From NCBI RefSeq assembly GCF_012849095.1, contig NZ_CP051680.1, positions 682,001 to 746,000 of the forward strand: a stretch of DNA of 64,000 bases. The letters are read 5' to 3'. Below are positions 8,685-15,556 of this stretch, piece after piece. The notes below the pieces were generated by a model. The model was given only the letters and a program-made list of their open reading frames with translations, made no database searches and was not told the origin of the DNA. The position numbers and the translations under genes were made by a program. Source of the stretch: Cohnella herbarum. GTDB lineage: Bacteria > Bacillota > Bacilli > Paenibacillales > Paenibacillaceae. Within the stretch, counting starts at the first letter, position 1. Each line of letters starts with the position of its first letter.

Positions 8685-9452
8685 TTATGCGATAACCCTA
8701 TTTTTCTTGTGTTGTGCTTTGTATTGAGATTGCTCGGCTTCGGCGGATTGCACCTTCGTATGGAGCTGCTCGGAAATTCGATAATCGTATTTACCTTGAC
8801 GGATGGCATTGCGCAGTTGACCGATCGTATCGCAGTCTTGTTCGAATCGGTTATACAAGCTTCCGAACTGCAAAGGCTGGTGGGTATCGCTGCCCGCAAC
8901 GACGGGGATTCCCATACTTTCAGCGAAACGGACTACTTTATTTTCCATCTCCAATCCGTAGTGGTGCAAGTCTCTTCCATTCAGATCGAACGCATCCATG
9001 CGTCGTAGCAGTTCCGGATTCACGTGCCCAAGCGGATTCAACTCTCGAAAAGGGTGCGCCCCGATCTTCAGACAGAACATCTCGTCGCTCAGATCGAGCA
9101 GGCGAGACAACTCGATATAATCGTTCTCCTCCGTATGACCGTCTAGCTGTGAACGTACTTTAATCACGTTCTCCCTCGTTCCGATGACGAGAATGTGACC
9201 CTTCTCCCGTACGTCAACCTCCATCCCTGAAAATACTTTAACCCCTTCGACTAAGTAATGATCCCCTTCATACCTGAAGCATTTATCTAACGTATCGTAA
9301 ATGTCGTAAAACCGTCGCGTATTGAAATGCTCTGTCAGGGCTACGGCATCCAACTTGGATTTACCCGCTTCTTGAATCATGTTGCAAAAATAATCATAAG
9401 AAAAATCGATGTTTTTGGACCACTTGGCGTGCGTATGCAAATCGATATTCAC
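8685..9452 (-). CDS. PHP-domain metal-dependent hydrolase, paralog 1
   Basis: This 255-residue PHP-superfamily protein starts with the metal-binding HTHxKWSK segment. Further ligands appear in TEHFN, GMEVDV, GAHP and GSDTHQP, so the trinuclear metal site looks intact. PHP enzymes hydrolyse phosphate monoesters (for example histidinol phosphate) or trim nucleic acids. At this size a small-molecule phosphatase or phosphoesterase is most likely. It aligns nearly gap-free with the protein at 13131-13892, so the two are paralogs flanking one ECF transporter. It is divergent from that transporter across a region with TGAAAA palindromes. A basic, Gln/Lys-rich C-terminal tail (about 235-255) is extra. 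The substrate is unknown. Confidence 0.9.
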   Translation of the reverse strand: MNIDLHTHAKWSKNIDFSYDYFCNMIQEAGKSKLDAVALTEHFNTRRFYDIYDTLDKCFRYEGDHYLVEGVKVFSGMEVDVREKGHILVIGTRENVIKVRSQLDGHTEENDYIELSRLLDLSDEMFCLKIGAHPFRELNPLGHVNPELLRRMDAFDLNGRDLHHYGLEMENKVVRFAESMGIPVVAGSDTHQPLQFGSLYNRFEQDCDTIGQLRNAIRQGKYDYRISEQLHTKVQSAEAEQSQYKAQHKKNRVIA

Positions 9453-9503
9453 TTTATTACCGCTCCTTTGTCAAAATGCTGATCCGTGATAAATCCATTA
9501 TAG

Positions 9504-9538
9504 TGAAAAATAATTTTCATGTAAATTTATATGAAAAT
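9504..9538. promoter_or_regulatory. Overlapping TGAAAA/TTTTCA palindromes, candidate RpiR operator
   Basis: TGAAAA (9504-9509)-N4-TTTTCA (9514-9519) overlaps ATTTTCAT (9513-9520)-N10-ATGAAAAT (9531-9538). Both have perfect arms. The spot lies between the divergent PHP gene and the S-component gene. RpiR-family sites such as HexR's have the form TGTAA-N-TTACA, so the RpiR protein encoded at 13988-14824 is the obvious candidate binder. Confidence 0.5.
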
Positions 9539-9637
9539 ATTTAATGCATAAAACATATTGTGTTAACGATCTGATAACAAATCAACCCTATCCTGATAGA
9601 GAAGGCCGGAACAACCATATCTTTAGGAGGAACGAAG

Positions 9638-10513
9638 ATGAACGCTGGACCCATGAAGAAACGCTGGGAGTTAACTTCGCAACAGAAGCTTATGATTTTC
9701 ATTTTGTCGATGTCCTTGTACGGAATATCCAACATGATTACCGAACTGATTCCGGAAGTGAAACTTGGACCCGTGGAGCTTAAGGTCGAATATTTCATTT
9801 TCATTCCGCTGTTGTTCGCGATCTTGTTTAACCCCCTCTACGCTGCGCTCGGAGCTTGCTTCGGAGAAGTGATATTCGGGGAGCTGCTGCTGGGTCAATT
9901 CGGAGGGTTAGGCGAATTGGAGAAATTCATCGAGTTCTCGCTGGCGATCTTCATCGCGGGGATGCTCGTAACGAATCCAACCAACAGAAGACAGCTAGCC
10001 ATTGCGGCTTACGTTGCGATAGGGATCGATCAATTGCTGGGCACGATTGTCGATATCGGCAAAGTTTATTTCGGAATCGAGGACTTTGAAGCCGTTTCCG
10101 GACTGCCCGAAAGCGTCTTAGCCGTCGAGGGCTTCGCTTTCCTGAATGCGATGGTCGTCTCGGGAACCTTATTCGCGTTACTTCCGACCTTATATTTGGT
10201 ACCGCGCCTCTATGGCAAAGTAGAGCCGCTTCTTGGCATGAAGCCGCGCGATGGACGGGCATCCGCATCGGTCGGCGAATTCGTAACGCCACGACTGCTT
10301 ATTCTGAGCATTCTTCTATTCGCAACGGCCGGCGCAGCGGAATTCATGGCGGAGTCGGACATCAACTTGGTGGATTGGGAATCGGGATTTTTAGCGGATA
10401 TGGGAAATGGCGCGATCTGGATCAGCATGGGCGTCGCGGCGGTTATTTTTATCGTCACGTTAGTATGGGCGGTGAACAGAAGAGCGGGTAAACGGAAAGG
10501 GGAAGCGGTTTAA
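9638..10513 (+). CDS. ECF transporter substrate-binding (S) component-like membrane protein
   Basis: A 291-residue protein with about eight hydrophobic segments. The first six or so (residues 20-195) have the compact arrangement expected of an ECF S component. Two further helices (about 218-238 and 261-281) go beyond the family's usual 180-200 residues. An AGGAGG ribosome site precedes the ATG. It overlaps the ATPase gene by one base and is followed by an EcfT-type gene, so S-component is assigned mainly by context. No vitamin- or metal-specific motif was recognised, and the substrate is open. The neighbouring PHP hydrolases and SIS-domain regulator hint at a phosphorylated or sugar-like compound. 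Confidence 0.75.
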   Translation: MNAGPMKKRWELTSQQKLMIFILSMSLYGISNMITELIPEVKLGPVELKVEYFIFIPLLFAILFNPLYAALGACFGEVIFGELLLGQFGGLGELEKFIEFSLAIFIAGMLVTNPTNRRQLAIAAYVAIGIDQLLGTIVDIGKVYFGIEDFEAVSGLPESVLAVEGFAFLNAMVVSGTLFALLPTLYLVPRLYGKVEPLLGMKPRDGRASASVGEFVTPRLLILSILLFATAGAAEFMAESDINLVDWESGFLADMGNGAIWISMGVAAVIFIVTLVWAVNRRAGKRKGEAV

Positions 10514-12279
10514 TGGCACACCAGTCTACGGAAGATCAACCCATCATCCAACTCGACAACGTGACCTTCCGTTACCCGGGCGCGCAAATCGATTCTCTTT
10601 ATCAAGTTAACCTTTCGATATCCCGCGGTGATTTTATAGCGATCGCCGGGAGTAACGGGAGCGGCAAGACGACTCTGTGCAAATGCTTTAACGGTCTTAT
10701 CCCGGGATACTATTCCGGCGATATGGAGGGAACCATCGTCATTGACGGTTTCTCCGCTTCGGAACGGAGCGTCGCCGAGCTGTCGAAGAGCGTAGCTTAC
10801 GTATTCCAAGACTTCGAGAATCAGCTGGTGCGGCCGACCGTCTACGACGAAGCCTGTTTTGCGCCGCTCAACTTCGGATACGAGGATTACAAGGAGCGCG
10901 GATTACATGCGCTTGAGATGCTCGAGATCGAGCATTTGCGCAACGAATGGATTTGGCAGTTAAGCGGCGGGCAGAAGCATATGGCCGCGCTGGCTGCGGC
11001 GTTGGCTCTGAACCCCGAAGTCATCGTCGTAGATGAGCCGGTAGCCCAGCTTGATCCCGCGCATGCACGAATGATCTATGACAAGCTCAAGTTGTTAAAC
11101 GAGAAGTATGGGAAAACGATCGTGGTTATCGAGCATCACACGGAATTCATCGCCGATTATTGCCGGAAGATCGTTCTCATGGAGAAAGGGGGCAGAGTTC
11201 GCTGGGTCAAGACGGTCTCCGAAGGATTGTCGGCAGTGGCGGATCTAAACGAGATGAACATTCAGCCACCGCAAGTGACTCAAGCGTTTCATGCGCTACG
11301 CGGCGTACGAGAGGCGGAGCGGGGAATCCCGTACCCGATTACGATCGAGGAAGCCGTAGCCCATTGGGCGCCTATTCTCAAGCGGGCTACGTTTCCTTCG
11401 ATTGCTGCCAAGCAAGAGAGTGCCGCTCCGACTTCTAAAGAGACGCTTGTCCGTTTCGACAAAGTCGTCAGCGGATATCAAGGCATCGATCGGAAGAAAA
11501 GGCCGATCATTCGGGAATTGGACTTGAGTATTCACGATGGCGACCGAATCGCGTTGATAGGCAATAATGGCGCGGGTAAGTCTACTTTGCTCCGATTAAT
11601 CTCGGGACTTCGCCGTCCATGGGAAGGTGCGGTTACCGTTTGCGGTCAAGATACTCGCAAGACGTCTCCCGAGAAGTTAGCCGACCAGGTTGCGTTTCTC
11701 TTTCAGAATCCGGAGGAAATGTTCATCGCCGATAACATCCGCGAGGATGTTGCCTACTTCTTGAAGGCTAGGAAACAGGAAGGAATCGAGGCTTTCGTCG
11801 ACGAGGTGTTAGGAAGGTTTAAGCTCACGGATCTGCAAGAGCGAGACGGAAGACTGTTAAGCGGCGGTCAGCAACGTCGCGCTTCGCTGGCGATCGGGAT
11901 GGCTATGCGTCCGACCGTCATGCTGCTCGACGAGCCTACCGCAAGTCTAGACATCGCAAGCCGGAAGGAAATGACCTTGTTGTTCGAGGAGCTGCACGAC
12001 CATGTCAAAGCCGTAATCGTAGCGACTCATGATATGCAACTTGTGGCGGACTGGGCAAACCGGGTAATCGTCATGAACGAAGGACGTATTCTTCTCGATA
12101 CGGACAGCAGCACCGTGTTTCAACATCCGGAAATTCTCGACAAGGCCGCTCTGGTCGCTCCGCAAATCATTCAATTATGCCAACGGCTCGATATCGTTCC
12201 GGCTTGTCTATCCGTACAACAATTCATAACTTATATGCAGCATGCGCCGCGAGAGGAGTTTTCCTATGGAAGTCGTTGA
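10513..12279 (+). CDS. ECF transporter ATPase, two fused ABC domains (EcfA-EcfA' type)
   Basis: 588 residues with two complete ATPase domains. Domain 1 has Walker A GSNGSGKTT and signature LSGGQKHM, with Walker B ending VIVVDEPVAQLDP. Domain 2 (from about residue 310) has GNNGAGKST, signature LLSGGQQRRA and MLLDEPTASLD. The Q-loop contexts VFQDFENQ and LFQNPEEMF are typical of energy-coupling-factor ATPases and unlike sugar importers. Fusion of EcfA and EcfA' means this single chain can supply both ATP sites. It begins at the stop of the S-like gene and its end overlaps the EcfT gene by 14 bp, so the three are translationally coupled. Confidence 0.93.
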   Translation: MAHQSTEDQPIIQLDNVTFRYPGAQIDSLYQVNLSISRGDFIAIAGSNGSGKTTLCKCFNGLIPGYYSGDMEGTIVIDGFSASERSVAELSKSVAYVFQDFENQLVRPTVYDEACFAPLNFGYEDYKERGLHALEMLEIEHLRNEWIWQLSGGQKHMAALAAALALNPEVIVVDEPVAQLDPAHARMIYDKLKLLNEKYGKTIVVIEHHTEFIADYCRKIVLMEKGGRVRWVKTVSEGLSAVADLNEMNIQPPQVTQAFHALRGVREAERGIPYPITIEEAVAHWAPILKRATFPSIAAKQESAAPTSKETLVRFDKVVSGYQGIDRKKRPIIRELDLSIHDGDRIALIGNNGAGKSTLLRLISGLRRPWEGAVTVCGQDTRKTSPEKLADQVAFLFQNPEEMFIADNIREDVAYFLKARKQEGIEAFVDEVLGRFKLTDLQERDGRLLSGGQQRRASLAIGMAMRPTVMLLDEPTASLDIASRKEMTLLFEELHDHVKAVIVATHDMQLVADWANRVIVMNEGRILLDTDSSTVFQHPEILDKAALVAPQIIQLCQRLDIVPACLSVQQFITYMQHAPREEFSYGSR

Positions 12280-13105
12280 AACCGTTCATAAATCCACGAT
12301 CTGGGAAAAGCTGAGCGTAGAGCGAGTCAAGATCGAACTGTTAAGAACGGCCTATGGCCAATCGATGACTTTCCTTTCCAAGTTCGATCCTCGAATGCTG
12401 ATCGGCTGGTACTCTTTCTTCGCGATCGCCCCTTGGTTTATTCATAACAAGACGGTTCTCATCGGGCTGCTATTAGCCATCGCTATTCTTACTTATACTT
12501 CGAAGCCGAGCGTTCTCGTCCTTATCGTGCTGGCGTTCGGACTTGTCACGGATACGGCATATATGCTGATCGTTGCGTTAGCTTTCGGCGGAGGTCTATC
12601 CGCCGCTTGGGCGCTTTCCACGTTAACCCTGAAGCTGCTTGTCATCGCCTTGGCAAGCATAGCCGTATTTTCCAGTATGGACCCCGAGAAGCTTAGCGAT
12701 GCGCTGTTAAGCCTTGGAATGCCGGCCCAGTTCAGTTTCGGCGTCGCGTACGGCTATCGAATGTTGCCGATCCTAATCGAAGAATATAATAATTTGCTTT
12801 ACTCTTACAGGCTTAGAGGAAGCGCCCCGCTGCGCAGAGGATGGCTAGGCTGGCGAACGATAATCTACATTGGCAAAATATCGGTATTGGCGTTCTATCC
12901 GCTCATTCTCAACACCGCCAAGCGCACGAGGACAACCGTCGAGGCTTTGGAAGTGAAAGGGTTCACATACGCGATCAAAGACCCGAAGGTTAAGCGCATT
13001 AAGCTGGCCTACTTGAAAATTCTCCCTCGGGATTACGCTTTCGTTGCGCTATCCGTAGGATACGTAGCTTTCGTATTCTGGCTGGGCAATCAATTTCATA
13101 TTTAA
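12266..13105 (+). CDS. ECF transporter transmembrane coupling protein (EcfT)
   Basis: About 279 residues with clustered hydrophobic helices between residues 45 and 165 and one near the C-terminus. The cytoplasmic coupling region carries YRLRGSAPLRRG and later ALEVKGF, which are forms of the short Ala-Arg-Gly coupling motifs of EcfT. A longer frame from 12242 exists. The start at 12266 is preferred because GAGAGGAG lies at good spacing before it. It forms one operon with the S-like and ATPase genes, and the second PHP gene starts 25 bp later. Confidence 0.9.
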   Translation: MEVVETVHKSTIWEKLSVERVKIELLRTAYGQSMTFLSKFDPRMLIGWYSFFAIAPWFIHNKTVLIGLLLAIAILTYTSKPSVLVLIVLAFGLVTDTAYMLIVALAFGGGLSAAWALSTLTLKLLVIALASIAVFSSMDPEKLSDALLSLGMPAQFSFGVAYGYRMLPILIEEYNNLLYSYRLRGSAPLRRGWLGWRTIIYIGKISVLAFYPLILNTAKRTRTTVEALEVKGFTYAIKDPKVKRIKLAYLKILPRDYAFVALSVGYVAFVFWLGNQFHI

Positions 13106-13130
13106 TTCGTAAAGACAGGAGCAATCCCTA

Positions 13131-13892
13131 ATGAATATCGATCTTCATGCCCATGTGAAGTTATCTAAAAAAACAAAGTTTTCCTTGGAATATTTTCAGG
13201 AAACCATTCAAGAAGCTAGACTAAACGGGCTTGATGCCATCGCGATGACCGAACACTTCAATACCTATCGTTTTCATGACATCTATGAGGAATTAGACCG
13301 GCAATTTCAGTACAAGGACGATTATTACGACGTGGACGGATTTAAGGTGTTTCCCGGGATGGAAGTCGACGTTAAATTGGGAGGTCATATTCTAGTCATA
13401 GGAACCCGGGATTCGATATTGGCATTGCGCTCGAAACTCGAATCCCATACCGATGCTAGTAATTTCGTCGAATTCGAGAGGCTGCTCGACTGGTGCGATG
13501 AACTTTCGCTGCCGCGATTCGGCGCACATCCGCATCGGCAAAGCAACCCGCTCACGCAACATGCGGCAACGACTCTCCGAAGGCTCGACGGTTTCGATCT
13601 CAACGCTAAGGATTTGTTTACTTACGGCTCGGGAATGAGAGACGAAGTTAAGGATTTGGCACGTTCCATCGGCGTTCCTGTCGTGGCAGGCAGCGATACG
13701 CACCATCCCTTACAGTTCGGCAGCGTGATGAATCGGTTGGATGCCGATTACGACACGGTCGCGGATTTAGCGGATTGTATTAGACAGGAACGATATCGGA
13801 TCGAAGTATCCGCATGTCTGGAAACGAAGGTAAAGGCCGCTAATCTGGTCAAAAAGCTGTTGAAGCAGAGCGGGGTATTCGCGATATCATGA
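13131..13892 (+). CDS. PHP-domain metal-dependent hydrolase, paralog 2
   Basis: 253 residues, aligning end to end with the PHP protein at 8685-9452. All metal-ligand segments are kept: HAHVKLSK, TEHFN, GMEVDV, GAHPHR and GSDTHHP. It starts 25 bp after the EcfT gene, so it should be made together with the transporter. An intracellular phosphatase or phosphoesterase acting on what the transporter brings in is a reasonable hypothesis. The two paralogs differ most at the C-terminal tail and around residues 140-165, which may alter substrate choice. No assignment to HisK, polymerase PHP or YciV/TrpH-type nucleases could be made. Confidence 0.9.
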   Translation: MNIDLHAHVKLSKKTKFSLEYFQETIQEARLNGLDAIAMTEHFNTYRFHDIYEELDRQFQYKDDYYDVDGFKVFPGMEVDVKLGGHILVIGTRDSILALRSKLESHTDASNFVEFERLLDWCDELSLPRFGAHPHRQSNPLTQHAATTLRRLDGFDLNAKDLFTYGSGMRDEVKDLARSIGVPVVAGSDTHHPLQFGSVMNRLDADYDTVADLADCIRQERYRIEVSACLETKVKAANLVKKLLKQSGVFAIS

Positions 13893-13987
13893 ACGGGTTT
13901 GGAAAAGCCGGTTGAAGAAGTTACAATATGAGGGTGTAATCTTCGCCATTTGTCATCGCTGGTTATTTACTCTATTGGAGGATCCCC

Positions 13988-14824
13988 ATGAACACGCTAG
14001 AATTCGAGATGCCGTTAAATCGAATGTCCAAAAGCCAGCAGAAAATCGCCGATTTCATTGCGAAATCTCCCGAACGAATTCCGTTCTATACGGAAGAGGA
14101 CATTGCGGCTAAGGCAGGCGTCAGCATCGCCACCGTATCGCGATTCTGGAAATCGATCGGTTACGATAATTTGAAATCGTTTAAGAAATATTTGCAAGAA
14201 ACCCAACATTCGACGCCGGCGCGCAAGATGCAGCACGTCTTGGAGCAAACGGAACGAGAAGTGCTTGGAAGGATGATGACTTCCGCCGTGGTTAATCTAG
14301 AGGAAACGACAAAACGGATTTCTCGTCGAGCTTTCGACCAAGCGGTGGAAGCTCTGAACGAGGCGCAACGAATATACGTTCACGGACCGGGCTCGACCTC
14401 GTGTCTGACCGACTTATTGCGATTTCGCTTGAATCGAATCGGCATGGAAGTTCGAATCATGGCCCAGAGCGGGCATGAATTGTTGGAAACCCTTGTGCAT
14501 GCCGGGCCGAAGGATGTCGTGCTCTTCTTCGGATTCGTCCGCAAATCCCCGGAAGCGACCGTTATCTTGGATCAGGCAACCGAATCGGGGTACAAGACGA
14601 TTCTGGTAACGGATCTTCTCGTATCGGATATGATCAACGAAAGCGATATCGTTCTGCAAGTCGACCGGGGAGAAGCGGATGCGTTTCACTCGCTCGTCGC
14701 CCCGTTATCCGTCGTTGAGAGTCTATCGGTATCCCTAGCGGGACAACGCGGAGAGGCGGCAATGGAGAAGCTTAAGCAACTTCATGCCATGCGAAGGAAT
14801 TATTCCTCTTTGTTGCCTAAATAA
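13988..14824 (+). CDS. RpiR/MurR-family regulator with SIS domain
   Basis: 278 residues. The N-terminal HTH_6 fold (about 1-77) contains the recognition region AAKAGVSIATVSRFWKSIGY. The sugar-isomerase (SIS) domain (about 110-260) starts with IYVHGPGSTSCLTDLLRFRL and includes a conserved-type FFGFVRKSPE segment. SIS domains in this family usually sense phosphosugars. The gene is 95 bp after PHP paralog 2 in the same direction and is the only regulator at the locus. The palindromes at 9504-9538 are a likely target. Confidence 0.92.
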   Translation: MNTLEFEMPLNRMSKSQQKIADFIAKSPERIPFYTEEDIAAKAGVSIATVSRFWKSIGYDNLKSFKKYLQETQHSTPARKMQHVLEQTEREVLGRMMTSAVVNLEETTKRISRRAFDQAVEALNEAQRIYVHGPGSTSCLTDLLRFRLNRIGMEVRIMAQSGHELLETLVHAGPKDVVLFFGFVRKSPEATVILDQATESGYKTILVTDLLVSDMINESDIVLQVDRGEADAFHSLVAPLSVVESLSVSLAGQRGEAAMEKLKQLHAMRRNYSSLLPK

Positions 14825-14845
14825 CCTTCTGAACTGAATCTTCGC

Positions 14846-14886
14846 CCAAGATGAGCTCGGGGGCTAGCGCCCCCCGCTAACCTTGG
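14846..14886. terminator. Two-part hairpin between convergent genes
   Basis: GGGGGC (14859-14864) pairs with GCCCCC (14869-14874), inside an outer CCAAG/CTTGG pair (14846-14850 and 14882-14886). It lies between the RpiR gene and the convergent response-regulator gene. No T run follows, so factor-independent termination is uncertain. Confidence 0.5.
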
Positions 14887-14926
14887 ATATTCAGGAGCTG
14901 CGGAATAAGCGTTGAGCGCTTCGGTT

Positions 14927-15556
14927 TTACTCCTCTTTCAAGAAAGACAGAACCCCTAACTCAAACCCCTTCACGACCGCTCCGATGCGCGTTTTCACCT
15001 CAAGCTTCTGATTGATCGAAGTTAGGTGATATTCAACGGTACGTTGACTGATAGCCAGTTCCAAAGCAATCTCTTTGTTCGTCTTCTCCTTCGCTAATAG
15101 CTGCAAGACTTCCCGTTCGGCAGCGGTCAACGCATCGTTCGAATCTTTTGTCGTTCCGATATTCTCTGGAATGAGAATGTGACCCAGCATGCTTTGTTTA
15201 ATCGCATTGATGATTTTCCCATAGGATGACTGCTTCGATAGATAGGCATGGACGCCGATCTTGTAAGCTTTATAGTAAAACTCTTCGTAAGTGTAGCCGG
15301 ACAGTAAAATAATTTTAAGCGAGTTGCCGTACCGTTCCTTCAGCAACCGGGCCAACTGAAATCCGTCCATGTAGGGCAAGGAGATGTCCATTAGCGCGAC
15401 GTCCGGGCAATAGAGCTCGGTTTGGGCGATAAATTCGCGAGGGTCGGTGAACGTGTGCAGCACTTCGATTCCGGGCTCGGAATCGAGTCGATTTTTCAGC
15501 CCTTCGAGCACCAGGGGGTGGTCGTCCAGCAAGTAGACGCGTATGTTATCGTTCAT
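14927..15556 (-). CDS. Response regulator, NarL/ComA type
   Basis: 209 residues. The receiver domain (1-125) has the acidic pair Asp11/Asp12 and the phosphorylation site Asp57 in VALMDISLP. The LuxR-type helix-turn-helix (about 145-205) contains LTAAEREVLQLLA and TNKEIALELAISQRTVEYHL. Its start overlaps the end of the upstream histidine-kinase gene by 11 bp, so the kinase is the cognate partner. The targets are unknown. Confidence 0.93.
   Translation of the reverse strand: MNDNIRVYLLDDHPLVLEGLKNRLDSEPGIEVLHTFTDPREFIAQTELYCPDVALMDISLPYMDGFQLARLLKERYGNSLKIILLSGYTYEEFYYKAYKIGVHAYLSKQSSYGKIINAIKQSMLGHILIPENIGTTKDSNDALTAAEREVLQLLAKEKTNKEIALELAISQRTVEYHLTSINQKLEVKTRIGAVVKGFELGVLSFLKEE

Noticed and set aside
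9540..9625. Possible riboswitch in the leader of the ECF S-component gene
   Set aside because: Only a weak inverted repeat is visible. No known aptamer core (TPP, cobalamin, FMN, THF, queuosine) was recognised, and there is no terminator before the start.
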